Source: a virus. Taken from it: DNA of 52,466 bases. The notes under the pieces were generated by a model. That model saw nothing but the letters and a program-made list of their open reading frames with translations. It was not told where the DNA came from and did not search any database. The translations under genes and the position numbers were made by a program. Below are positions 17,001 through 24,084 of this stretch, one piece after another; within the stretch, counting starts at the first letter, position 1; each line of letters opens with the position of its first letter. The stretch is taken from positions 1 to 52,466 of IMG/VR virus record IMGVR_UViG_3300021976_000020, one strand, 5' to 3'.

Positions 17001-17440
17001 TTGAAGCGCTTGTCGACCTGCGTATACGTGAAACGTACTTGACGATCGTACTCCGCAGCTACGTCAATGGCCTGCTTGAGGCCGTAGGCAACTGCTGCAC
17101 CAGCAGCCATTGTCGCTACGCCCATTGCAGTGGACGCGTCCCCGGCGTGCATGAAGGATCGCTGCAGCAGTTCAGATCGTTGCCGTGCCTGTGTTATGCC
17201 GCGTGCCTGCTCATCATAGGCTCGAGCGGATGCCATGACAGCACTGATCTGAGCCTTCGTAGCACCTGTTACGCGTAGGTGTTCAGCGTATGCCCTAGCA
17301 CCTGCAGCCTGTGCACGAGCGCTAGCTGCATCAGCAGTAGCAGACGCCCGACGCATTTCACGACTAATGCCGGCAAGCGCTCTCTGCGCATCCTCCTTGG
17401 TACGAATAAGGAGAAGCACATCGCGAACACTTGCCGGCAT
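14042..17440 (-). CDS. Tape measure protein
   Basis: At 1132 residues this is the longest gene in the window. The N-terminus is helical and alanine-rich (MRRASATADAASARAQAAGA). The TMP core has AAEYDRQVRFTYTQV and a middle region with several strongly hydrophobic segments (about residues 455-520 and 645-700), then long helical repeats in which SLGIKSPSKVFEGIGVNTAQ near residue 1055 mirrors LGIHSPSTRFRDIGANTIQG near 795. At about 0.15 nm per residue the tail would be roughly 170 nm, a siphovirus value. An ACTCCACACGG motif lies near its 3' end. Confidence 0.93.
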   Translation of the reverse strand: MPASVRDVLLLIRTKEDAQRALAGISREMRRASATADAASARAQAAGARAYAEHLRVTGATKAQISAVMASARAYDEQARGITQARQRSELLQRSFMHAGDASTAMGVATMAAGAAVAYGLKQAIDVAAEYDRQVRFTYTQVDKRFKPSLEALGEIGRRVARDIAVPFEEIQVALFDVFSSTEANLPQAEALLRAFSKAAVAGQVDIQTASRATIGLMNAYQIPLKDVNKILDIQFQLVQEGVGTYEEWAQRIGLVTPSAVRAGQSIETMAAALAASTRLGVSAARSGTAVARAFDAFSHPKTIKNLKELGVQVVDAKGKFRPMVDVMEDWRKVLNKLPPADRVASILDTLKGAGGTIEARRFLQNMLLTKGGLELFQDMLKEMEGDTGAFARAYGEMSESTVAKSTTLRNQWKLVQEGIGKALIPAFGQLLDKMTQLLDWFNKLPAGTKNTIAQFLLWGSVIMIAVGGLATLVGVSAVFIVALASITGTMLLTVAAVLLVVGAIAALGAGFVLAYKNSESFRAFIDQIGSGIQTAWGIIVAFAQDVKAKFEENLLPPLRELWNTIQTHLLPVLQSLLTMFQENILPKFKEAAQIIKDIVGKAFEVLGNMITNVVIPAIIVLSSWWKQNQSELKPILAILGQVAKWLAIVAAVVIGVLVVAFVGPFVAAVLAVIAVVTVAIGIFIAIRKAIMEVISWVKSAWKAFQDFRNSMGAWATGIVVNILKALVGARTAVLNFHSNFLSAGARLIDGLIQGIRNMAGAAANAARDAARGAVNAVTGFLGIHSPSTRFRDIGANTIQGMINGIKGSRKALQNAMVSLTSSVMKSLDAGDASRKMTASWRKRLTKDTSKLLALEAARAKVNAKLAAAQKSLNDQWKARAELAAKIRDQLSQAADLTNLEGTTPQELKTNLAARYAALAKFSNDLALLASKGLSKQSIADLASAGVDAAGAITGTLAQATSADIQQINRIQDDIRKLAASTGNDVAGQMYNAGISAAQGLVKGLQSQSAAITKQMQAIANALVKAIKKSLGIKSPSKVFEGIGVNTAQGYLIGYKNQMRKATRMHSEMLALSGAGGTGRVEFANSRRPPFMPPSTSQNVTKNTYITVNTQEIDPRKHAAELGWELEGRLNG
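14194..14204 (+). repeat. ACTCCACACGG motif, copy 3
   Basis: Exact copy inside the tape measure gene, flanked by GGCAA before and CC after, like several intergenic copies. Confidence 0.75.
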
Positions 17441-17447
17441 CGCGCAC

Positions 17448-17678
17448 CTACTTTCTGCTTCGCTTCGCTTCAGCTTCCTGGCGCTTGGCTTCGTTAGCCT
17501 CCTGCTCGGCGTAGGCCGTAGCGGTACATTCGAGAAGGTACATCAGTCTGCCTGGCTGATCTAACAGACCTCCAGGACCCGGAAGGGTATTGAACTTCAC
17601 GCATGACGAGTAAATACTGACTAACTCTACTACGTCCCCTTCTTTGTCTGGCCTACCAGCCAAGACGTAGGCACGCAT
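17448..17678 (-). CDS. Tail assembly chaperone, downstream (T) frame
   Basis: A 76-residue frame that can be reached from the upstream chaperone by a -1 frameshift at GGGAAAC (17690-17696). Such slippage would add 80 residues to the shorter protein. The frame ends in a charged helix (EQEANEAKRQEAEAKRSRK). Position, length and slippery site match the lambda G/GT arrangement just before the tape measure gene. An independent start at ATG 17678 exists but lacks a clear ribosome-binding site. Confidence 0.82.
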   Translation of the reverse strand: MRAYVLAGRPDKEGDVVELVSIYSSCVKFNTLPGPGGLLDQPGRLMYLLECTATAYAEQEANEAKRQEAEAKRSRK

Positions 17679-17686
17679 GCGCGGGA

Positions 17687-18055
17687 TCAGTTTCCCTTTT
17701 CGATGTCCTCGAAGCTGTTCATAGTGTCGATCAACTTACCGACCTCTTCACCGATTTTGGCCTGTAGCTTGTTAAGGTCGGCATCCTTGTGAAAGTCCAG
17801 CTTGCGACTGTCAGTGTCCTCCAGATTGTGATCGACGACGAGATTGGCGAAGTCCCAACGAGCAATACGCGCGACGGCCATCTCGATCTCGCCAGCGAAC
17901 TCTGAATTCTTGTCGCCGCTCACCTTCATCTTGCCCTGAAGGCTCGTGCGGAGCAGACGCTCGCCGTACGACATCTCTCGTACGACTACGAAGGCACCCT
18001 CAAGCGTCGTGAGCTCGTGCCTCTCTGTTACGTTCGTTACAACTGCGACTGGCAC
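17687..18055 (-). CDS. Tail assembly chaperone, upstream (G) frame
   Basis: A 122-residue protein located between the major tail protein and the tape measure gene. GTG 18055 is chosen over the longer TTG 18130 because GGGAGG lies 6 nt upstream of it. The final codons AAG GGA AAC TGA contain the X XXY YYZ heptamer G GGA AAC in the correct frame, so part of the ribosomes should slip by -1 and make a fusion of about 202 residues with the 17448-17678 frame. The chaperones guide tail tube assembly around the tape measure. Confidence 0.82.
   Translation of the reverse strand: MPVAVVTNVTERHELTTLEGAFVVVREMSYGERLLRTSLQGKMKVSGDKNSEFAGEIEMAVARIARWDFANLVVDHNLEDTDSRKLDFHKDADLNKLQAKIGEEVGKLIDTMNSFEDIEKGN
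17690..17696 (-). promoter_or_regulatory. Programmed -1 frameshift site GGGAAAC
   Basis: Reads G GGA AAC in the zero frame, immediately before the TGA of the G frame. A -1 slip continues in the open T frame (L-I-P-R-M-R-A-Y...). Confidence 0.85.
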
Positions 18056-18150
18056 TTTAGTCCTCCCTCTGAACTGTGCCTCTGCGAAATCACTTAACCA
18101 GTCAAGCCAACTGACGATTACGGTCGCCAACCAGATAGCCTCGACTAAAC

Positions 18151-19080
18151 TCAGGTGAGGTTCTCCAGCGTCTTGACTACCAGCTGGTATGCCGACGGTG
18201 AGCCGAGAATACCAGTGTACGCGATGTTGCCCCGAAGTAGATCACCTTGGCCCGACAGACCGACTTCGTACGAGTTCTTGATGGCGACCGGAATCAGCAT
18301 CGAGATGTTGTTGTTCACGCCCTTGGTAGCCTTCAGCGTGATGCTCTGGGACGTGAGAGCCTTGAAGGCATTGAAGTCGACCTTGCTCTCGAAATCCCGA
18401 CCTAACGTCAGTCCGACGTTACGCTCACCGTACTTGACGAACTGCGCTCCACGACCGGTGCTCTTCGCACGGAACTGCGGCTCGGCGTTGTCTTCGATCG
18501 TGAACTCGAAGGTATCCGTATCGAGTACAGGTGTTGACGTCGGGATCTCGATGTCATACGACCCTGCACCGTACGGAGTAGTAGTACCCCACGTAGTTAC
18601 GGGAGCTGCTTCCGTTGCCTCGTCAGCGCCAACGATACTGACGTTGAACCCTAGCACACCATCGCTCAAGGCGAAGCGGAAGCTCGAGACCACACAGCCG
18701 ACGAACCCGAACACCAAACCATTCCGCACGACGGTGATCGACAGCGTCTGGACAGGAACGGCTGCAGCTGTCGGAGTGATCGTGTAGATCCAGTTTGGAG
18801 TCGTTCCTGTCTTCACGACTGTAGCACGTGCAGCCGTGAAGAAGTACGGCAGACAGTCGTCGAGAGCATCCATCTCGATGTCGCCCTCAACGTGCGTGTC
18901 ACCAGGAACAGCCCAGATGACGTCAGCCGACTCACGAATGGGCCGACGGTACTGGGGCTCGCCCATGTACTGCAGCGACTCGTTGTTCACAGGAATGAAC
19001 TTGGTTGGAGCCTCGTACGTTCCTGAGACGGTCTCGAGAGCAATGCCCACGACACCACTCGCACCAATGCCCGGAGCCAT
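18151..19080 (-). CDS. Major tail protein
   Basis: A 309-residue beta-rich tail tube protein. The N-terminus GIGASGVVGIALETVSGTYE with PTKFIPV and RRPIRESADV is a common actinophage major tail protein opening. Later segments (DGVLGFNVSIVGAD, LTLGRDFESKVDFNAFKAL) fit the tube fold. It lies between the tail terminator region and the chaperone pair, the canonical position. Confidence 0.88.
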   Translation of the reverse strand: MAPGIGASGVVGIALETVSGTYEAPTKFIPVNNESLQYMGEPQYRRPIRESADVIWAVPGDTHVEGDIEMDALDDCLPYFFTAARATVVKTGTTPNWIYTITPTAAAVPVQTLSITVVRNGLVFGFVGCVVSSFRFALSDGVLGFNVSIVGADEATEAAPVTTWGTTTPYGAGSYDIEIPTSTPVLDTDTFEFTIEDNAEPQFRAKSTGRGAQFVKYGERNVGLTLGRDFESKVDFNAFKALTSQSITLKATKGVNNNISMLIPVAIKNSYEVGLSGQGDLLRGNIAYTGILGSPSAYQLVVKTLENLT

Positions 19081-19277
19081 TAGCCCTCCTTACCCTTCGT
19101 TGCTGTCAGCGTGACTTCGACGCCTTCAGGTACGTTATCGGTGATGAGCGGAATCCCGGCGATGCGCATGAAGGTCTCGTTAGCCTCTAGCCCGAAGGTC
19201 TGGGGCTCGTCCTTCTTGAATACGCCTAGGCCGGGAACTACTCGATCGCTGTCTGACACAACTTCATACTGCAGCAT
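19080..19277 (-). CDS. Small tail-region protein
   Basis: A 65-residue protein whose ATG overlaps the stop of the upstream gene (TGATG) and whose stop abuts the major tail protein start. Composition is beta-like (LQYEVVSDSDRVVPGLGVFK; VEVTLTATKGKEG). A longer start at 19316 would overlap the upstream gene more and lacks coupling. Unknown function; perhaps a small neck or tail accessory protein. Confidence 0.65.
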   Translation of the reverse strand: MLQYEVVSDSDRVVPGLGVFKKDEPQTFGLEANETFMRIAGIPLITDNVPEGVEVTLTATKGKEG

Positions 19278-19753
19278 CACGCCCCCAGAAGACGAGTCTT
19301 CGACTTGCCGTTCCAAGTAATTCGAACGGCCTGGTAAAGTGTACCTTCCTTAATCGAATACCCAGGGTCGATGCTGGTGCACCAGCCGTGGATCACGATT
19401 CCCTCTTCGCCTGTCGGTCCGATAAGCGTTAGGTTCTGATCGAGAAAGCTAACAATGCCTTCAGCGATCGTCTCTGACTCCAACTTGTTCGCCAGTGCAG
19501 CTTGAACCTTCGAGTGGTACACAAGAATGTAGCACTCGTGATTGTTCTCGACAACTCCACCAGGAGCAATGCCACCGAGCGGACGCTGTGTGGGGCCTGC
19601 CTCAATACATACCGTAGGGGTACTAGGCAACTTATCCTGATCACCGTAGAACAGGCTTCCAAGAGGTCCCAGGAGCGCGAGCTTGTTCGCAGGGAAGTTG
19701 AGGAGCAGGTGAATACGCTGGGCAACCTGCGACGGCCACTTAGCTGGTGCCAC
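19277..19753 (-). CDS. Putative tail terminator
   Basis: A 158-residue protein between tail completion and major tail genes, where the tail terminator is normally found. It has an alpha helix (WPSQVAQRIHLLLNF) followed by beta-strands with HECYILVYHSK and a C-terminal YQAVRITWNGK strand. GTG 19753 is preferred because GGGGGTG lies upstream and it begins in the overlap with the previous gene. Assignment is from position and fold-like pattern. Confidence 0.65.
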   Translation of the reverse strand: MAPAKWPSQVAQRIHLLLNFPANKLALLGPLGSLFYGDQDKLPSTPTVCIEAGPTQRPLGGIAPGGVVENNHECYILVYHSKVQAALANKLESETIAEGIVSFLDQNLTLIGPTGEEGIVIHGWCTSIDPGYSIKEGTLYQAVRITWNGKSKTRLLGA

Positions 19754-20441
19754 CGAACACCCCCGCTCGTCGAGCACGCTCTTCTAACCAGTCTGCGAAG
19801 ATTTCCTGAATGTCGTCCAAATCCTCATCCTGGAATACTGCGAAGGGGCGTGCAGGAATAGTCGCGGTTCCTGCAGGGGCAGGTCCGTGAGACACTAAGC
19901 GCTTGTCGAACAGCTTGAAGCCGAGCTCGTCGATTTCCTTCTTGTCAGCTTCCGGACCAAGAATCTGCTTAGCCTTCTTCTGGTAAGGTTCAAACCACTT
20001 GCCGGCACCAAAGCTGTTACCTTCAATGCCTCCCTGGTGAACCTTGCCGTACCAGATTCTCTCAGGCAAGTCCTTAATGGTTGCTGAGGTTGTGGTGAGC
20101 GTCCAGATACTGAGTGTCGTAACACCTCGCCGCAGCTTACCTGTGCGGATCAAGATAGGCCTGGACGACTTGCGCTTCCTAACAGTCGGCAGAGCTAGAG
20201 GCTCCCAAGGAGGACGGCCACCCACCGTGAAGTTCTTCCTGATGGACGGGATCATCACTTCCTGGATCGAGCGCTTTAGCGGCTCGCGCATCGACCTAAT
20301 ATCCATGCGAAACTTATCAACGTTCTTAGCCACGATGCCCAGCGAGGGCTTGAACTCGAAGGCTGTGATCTGCTTATCGAAACGCAGGTTCGCAATGGAC
20401 AAAGCGATTTGAGAAGGTGTCACCATATCGCCAGCAGACAT
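19740..20441 (-). CDS. Tail completion / virion morphogenesis protein
   Basis: A 233-residue protein resembling phage virion morphogenesis (Mu G / P2 S-like) proteins: MREPLKRSIQEVMIPSIRKN followed by FTVGGRPPWEPLALPTVRKR, then ILIRTGKLRRGV, a conserved succession in that family. It has a long C-terminal extension with acidic EDLDDIQEIFADWLEERAR. It likely joins the tail to the head or completes the tail. Confidence 0.75.
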   Translation of the reverse strand: MSAGDMVTPSQIALSIANLRFDKQITAFEFKPSLGIVAKNVDKFRMDIRSMREPLKRSIQEVMIPSIRKNFTVGGRPPWEPLALPTVRKRKSSRPILIRTGKLRRGVTTLSIWTLTTTSATIKDLPERIWYGKVHQGGIEGNSFGAGKWFEPYQKKAKQILGPEADKKEIDELGFKLFDKRLVSHGPAPAGTATIPARPFAVFQDEDLDDIQEIFADWLEERARRAGVFGGTS

Positions 20442-20453
20442 GTTGACCTCCTC

Positions 20454-20903
20454 TCAGAAAACTTGGCCCATAGAGAATGCTGCAGGACCCAATGACGGAT
20501 CTTGGCTCGTAGGACGTTGGGCAGACGACGCATCGTTAGGGTAGAACGAAGGCATCCCAACTTCTGGGACACCTGGCAGTGGAATGTCACCTGTCTGAAG
20601 ACCTAGCATCAAGGACTCAGCATTGGCCATCAGCCGTGCTGCATACACATTGGCATCTTCATCTTCGCTGTACGTACGATCGTAAATCCACGACACGTAG
20701 GTCTTGGTAATGATCGTCTTGACGATGGCCGGAGTGTTTGAGCTGTCCGTCCACGTACTAACATCGTAACCAAAGCCCTCAATGCGAGCAATGATTTCGC
20801 CTTCGAGCTGGTTGAGGAGAGCATTATCAAGTGCAGCAAGAGCGACGCCCATCTTGGAGGGCTCTCCCCAAGCTGCCGCTTCTGGCTGCGTGATCCTAGC
20901 CAT
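20454..20903 (-). CDS. Head-tail connector protein
   Basis: A 149-residue mostly helical protein (LNQLEGEIIARIEGFGYDV; VKTIITKTYVSWIYDR; AARLMANAESLMLGLQ) in the position of HK97 gp6-like adaptors, after the capsid genes and before tail completion. The C-terminus is proline-rich and probably flexible. ATG 20903 with GGAGGAGAG upstream. Confidence 0.7.
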   Translation of the reverse strand: MARITQPEAAAWGEPSKMGVALAALDNALLNQLEGEIIARIEGFGYDVSTWTDSSNTPAIVKTIITKTYVSWIYDRTYSEDEDANVYAARLMANAESLMLGLQTGDIPLPGVPEVGMPSFYPNDASSAQRPTSQDPSLGPAAFSMGQVF

Positions 20904-20923
20904 CTCTCCTCCTCTTCGGTATT

Positions 20924-20961
20924 GGGGGACTGGGGTCCCTCCCCAGAGCTCCCAGTCCCCC
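20924..20961. terminator. GC-rich hairpin between head genes
   Basis: A perfect 11-bp stem GGGGGACTGGG / CCCAGTCCCCC (20924-20934 with 20951-20961) and a 16-nt loop, in the gap between the genes ending at 20973 and starting at 20903. It may attenuate transcription after the capsid genes; no clear U tract follows on either strand. Confidence 0.65.
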
Positions 20962-20972
20962 GCACTCCGCGC

Positions 20973-21257
20973 CTACTGACCGCTTGCCCCAGCAGCAGGG
21001 GTAGCAGGTCCACCAGGCTGCTCGCCGGACGAAGAGCCAGAGCCTGAGCTCTTCTTCCCCTCGTCCGACTTGGAGTCGGTACCGTCCTTGCGCTCTTCGA
21101 GCGCGCCAGCCTTCCAGAGAGCCTTCATGTCCTCCGGCGAAAGGCCCGTGACCTTGTCCCCGACCTGGAAGATCTTCTCGCGGTTCTTACTGGGATCGTT
21201 CTCGTCGACGACCTCAGCCGACTTGATGCGGTTGAGCGCGTAGAAAGTCGATGCCAT
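20973..21257 (-). CDS. Hypothetical head-region protein
   Basis: A 94-residue protein downstream of the major capsid gene. A small N-terminal domain (FYALNRIKSAEVVDENDPSK...FQVGDKVTGLSPEDMKALWK) is followed by a Ser/Gly/Pro/Ala-rich tail from residue 60. Such proteins are common between capsid and connector genes in actinophages; the role is unknown. Confidence 0.65.
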   Translation of the reverse strand: MASTFYALNRIKSAEVVDENDPSKNREKIFQVGDKVTGLSPEDMKALWKAGALEERKDGTDSKSDEGKKSSGSGSSSGEQPGGPATPAAGASGQ

Positions 21258-21291
21258 TATTACACCTCCCTAGCAGAAGAAAGAGAACCGA

Positions 21292-22272
21292 TCACACGTC
21301 CGGAGCGAGCACGTCCTTGATCAGGTAGCCCGCGACCTGCTTGGAGGTGCTGTCGACTGCCGTCATCTTGACGTCGTACCGACGCCGAACTCGAACGAGG
21401 TCGGAAACCCGCTTCTCCTCGCGCCACCGGTCGACGAACTGCTGTCCCCACCGAAACTCGTAGCCGTACGCAGGGATCTTGAGTCCCGGGCGATCTGGAA
21501 CCCACGCCAGGATCACGTCGTCGCCCCAGATGTACGAGAGCGACTCAGCTGCACCGTAGTTGGCTGCGGCATTGTAGCCACCGCCCGGAACGATCCACCT
21601 GCGAACACTGGTGAGCGCCTGCAGGAGCTCTGTCGAGAAGATGGCCCGCTCCGAGTACCGGATACGGTCCAGGAACTTCGGGTGCTCTTCCAGTGCCGTC
21701 ATCACCTGGTAAGGAATGACGCCCAGGTTGGGCTCCATGAAGATCTTGGAGTGGACCATCGTACGTGCTACGCGCACGTCCTTGATCGGATCCGACGTGG
21801 CCGACGCGGTATTGTCCCACTGAGCCGCGAGCGCCAGGTTGGTCGAGTGGTTGGTTGCGTAGTTCGCAGCGGTGATCGCCAGGTTCCTAATGATGAGCTC
21901 ACGACCTAGCATGATCTTGCTGGTCACCAACTCGGTGGCATCGCGGTCCGGTCGAAGCGGCGAGTCAGCGTTCTCTCGCTCTTCATCCGTCACAGCGATC
22001 TCGAGCGCGTGCTCCTTGGCGTAGTACGGGTTCAGAGAGACCTGCATGCCAGGGATCTCGTTCGCCTCAGTACCCGGAGCACGCTCATCGCCACGCTCGG
22101 GGAACCAACCTTCACGTCCGAAGACGTAGTACAGATCCGACTGCTTGTTCACGCCAACTGCCGGGAACAGCGCATCGCCGACGAAGCCGTTGTTCGGCCA
22201 ACCGATGCTGATCTGAGTCAGGACCTTATCGACGTGGACGTTGCCGCCACCCGTCGGGTTGTAGACTGCCAT
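21292..22272 (-). CDS. Major capsid protein
   Basis: A 326-residue capsid protein. VDKVLTQISIGWPNNGFVGD, ALFPAVGVNKQSDLYYVFGR, the ELIIRNLAITAANY helix and VIPYQVMTALEEHPKFLDRI are typical of the actinophage major capsid family with the HK97-like fold. It follows the protease-scaffold and decoration genes. The codon usage is richer in G and C than in most neighbours, fitting high expression. ATG 22272 with GGGAGG upstream. Confidence 0.9.
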   Translation of the reverse strand: MAVYNPTGGGNVHVDKVLTQISIGWPNNGFVGDALFPAVGVNKQSDLYYVFGREGWFPERGDERAPGTEANEIPGMQVSLNPYYAKEHALEIAVTDEERENADSPLRPDRDATELVTSKIMLGRELIIRNLAITAANYATNHSTNLALAAQWDNTASATSDPIKDVRVARTMVHSKIFMEPNLGVIPYQVMTALEEHPKFLDRIRYSERAIFSTELLQALTSVRRWIVPGGGYNAAANYGAAESLSYIWGDDVILAWVPDRPGLKIPAYGYEFRWGQQFVDRWREEKRVSDLVRVRRRYDVKMTAVDSTSKQVAGYLIKDVLAPDV

Positions 22273-22295
22273 ATCGGTATTCCTCCCTTCTCAGA

Positions 22296-22694
22296 TTAGA
22301 GCGTCCGGCCGTTGGGCGTGAGCAGAACGTCGATCCACTCGCCGTTGGCGACTGGAGCCTGAAGCGCGATAGCGACCACCTTGTTGCCAGCTGTAGCAGC
22401 CAAGATAGCCTGCCCTGAGGCATCTGACATGAGCTCGGAACCGAGTACAATGCCAGTGAATACACCTACCTGGACCTTGCTGATGCCGAGCATCCGAACG
22501 TTGACCTGGGCGTTGCCCGTAGCACTGTCCGCAGCATCGATTCGATCCTGACACACGCCGACAGTGAAGATCGTCGCAGCGGTCTGCTGGAGCACGCTCG
22601 TCTCGGTCGCGAACTTCATGAACCGATAGATCGCCTGAGCTGCACCAGAGTTGCTGAGGGCAAAGCCCTTGTCGAGAACGTAGTTTGGACCCAT
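22296..22694 (-). CDS. Head decoration protein
   Basis: A 132-residue, small-residue-rich beta protein (IFTVGVCQDRIDAADSATGN; GIVLGSELMSDASGQAILAA; VVAIALQAPVANGEWIDVLL). It has the pattern of DUF2190-like capsid decoration or stabilisation proteins, and sits between protease-scaffold and major capsid genes as expected. Confidence 0.75.
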   Translation of the reverse strand: MGPNYVLDKGFALSNSGAAQAIYRFMKFATETSVLQQTAATIFTVGVCQDRIDAADSATGNAQVNVRMLGISKVQVGVFTGIVLGSELMSDASGQAILAATAGNKVVAIALQAPVANGEWIDVLLTPNGRTL

Positions 22695-22708
22695 TGTTTA
22701 CCCTCCCC

Positions 22709-23956
22709 TCAGACCTTGAACGAGTACGAGTCGTTCTGGTACTCGGTGAACAGCTTCGGATCGTCCTCGAAAACCTGCATGAGGGCGTCCGAGCGGTCCA
22801 TGTCCTTGTTCTCGGTCATGAGCTTCTTGGTACGCTCTTCGACAACGTCTTCGGCCTTCTTGCCATCGGTACGACGACTCGTCTGCACGCCTGCACCGAC
22901 CGTCTCGCCCAGCTGTACGGTGCCGTCGCCCGACTTCACCTTGTCCAGCATGTTGGTGACCAGCTCGTGGAGCTGCGTCGGAAGCACCGTCAGGAGCTTC
23001 TCAGCCTCAGTCAGAACGGCCGGCGACAGGATCTGGTTGCCGGTCTTGTACTCCGACAGCTTCACCGCGACAGCGTTCTTCTTGTTCTCCTGCATCAGCT
23101 CGGCCAGCTGCTTCTGCTGGGCGGCCTGGTCGGACAGCAGCTTCGCGATCACCGGGTTCGTCGCCGCGAGCTCGGACAACTGCTTGTCCAGATCCTTCGG
23201 CACATCTTCGACGATCGGCTTGCCATCCTTGTCCACACGCTGTGCGGCCGTAGTGGCATCATTGGGAACGCCACCAACGGTGGTCGTCTGGGTCGCAGGG
23301 GTGTTCGGCGCGTGGGTAGTCGCGGTGTGATCCACCGGAGCACCTCCTGGCGTCACACTCTGCTGGCGAAGCGATGTGGCTCGCTCGAGGACCTGCTCTT
23401 CCGATGCGTCCTCAGGCAGGCCGAGGTTCGCCCGAAGCTTCTTCGGATCCACGCCTTCCTCCTTTTTCGGGTTGTCGGCGAAACTGAGTTCGCTCAGGTT
23501 AAGAGGGAGCAGGTCCTTAAGGAAAGGCCTATTGGTGATCCCCCCGCCAAACAGTACGTCTACGTGCTCTTTCCCCGCAGCGTCAGTCCACTTGTCCTGA
23601 AACTCTGGGGAGAAGTACCTGTACGCACCCTCCCTGATCTTACCTACAGCCGTCTTGGTCCAGTCAACGAGTAGCCAAAGCGCACTGTTCTCGACCTTGG
23701 CATCCTTGACCCACCCAGCAGCTTCACGTCCCTTGGTGGGATCCAGCTTGTGATCGTAGTCGACATCGGGCTCAATGCCCCGAACCTTCGACTTCACGCT
23801 GTCAGCGAAGCGCATCAGACGATCTGGGGTGAAGGAGAGCTTACCGTACCTCGGGTGAACGTAGTCACCAACGCGCATAGCCTGAATCCAGCCACGTCCA
23901 TTCTCGTCCAGGACGATTGACCGGAGATCGGCGTAGAAACCGAAGCGCTGGGTCAC
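22709..23956 (-). CDS. Prohead protease-scaffold (Mu I-like)
   Basis: A 415-residue protein. The N-terminal 200 residues match Mu I-type prohead proteases: DVDYDHKLDPTKGREAAGWV, KIREGAYRYFSPEF and GGGITNRPFL, with the D-x-D-H and S residues of the serine-protease family. From residue about 210 it becomes scaffold-like: Thr/Ala-rich linker, then coiled helices (DLDKQLSELAATNPVIAKLL). GTG 23956 follows GGAGG and a good minus-strand promoter at 23981-24009, so head genes can be transcribed from here. Confidence 0.85.
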   Translation of the reverse strand: MTQRFGFYADLRSIVLDENGRGWIQAMRVGDYVHPRYGKLSFTPDRLMRFADSVKSKVRGIEPDVDYDHKLDPTKGREAAGWVKDAKVENSALWLLVDWTKTAVGKIREGAYRYFSPEFQDKWTDAAGKEHVDVLFGGGITNRPFLKDLLPLNLSELSFADNPKKEEGVDPKKLRANLGLPEDASEEQVLERATSLRQQSVTPGGAPVDHTATTHAPNTPATQTTTVGGVPNDATTAAQRVDKDGKPIVEDVPKDLDKQLSELAATNPVIAKLLSDQAAQQKQLAELMQENKKNAVAVKLSEYKTGNQILSPAVLTEAEKLLTVLPTQLHELVTNMLDKVKSGDGTVQLGETVGAGVQTSRRTDGKKAEDVVEERTKKLMTENKDMDRSDALMQVFEDDPKLFTEYQNDSYSFKV

Positions 23957-23980
23957 CTAGAACCTCCTAACCCTACCCTA

Positions 23981-24009
23981 ATTATATAGTAGTCACACTA
24001 AGAAATCAC
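23981..24009 (-). promoter_or_regulatory. Promoter for head genes, CGTGATTT class
   Basis: On the minus strand GTGATT (24009-24004), a 17-bp spacer, then TATAAT (23986-23981). The leader to GTG 23956 is about 18 nt. It shares the CCGTGATTT -35 with promoters at 28715-28743 (minus) and 38929-38958 (plus). Confidence 0.75.
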
Positions 24010-24059
24010 GGGGGCAAATTGATCTCCCATGTTTAACACACGCCCTAGTCTCGAACAAA

Positions 24060-24070
24060 ACTCCACACGG
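24060..24070 (+). repeat. ACTCCACACGG motif, copy 4
   Basis: In the gap between portal and protease genes. GTTTAAC (24031-24037) lies exactly 22 bp before it, as at the copy near 37771. Confidence 0.8.
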
Positions 24071-24084
24071 CTGATGTAACGTGT

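Noticed and set aside
22685-23674. 329-codon plus-strand frame opposite the protease-scaffold gene
   Set aside because: Leu/Val/Arg-rich antisense composition and no ribosome-binding site; the minus-strand gene is clearly real.
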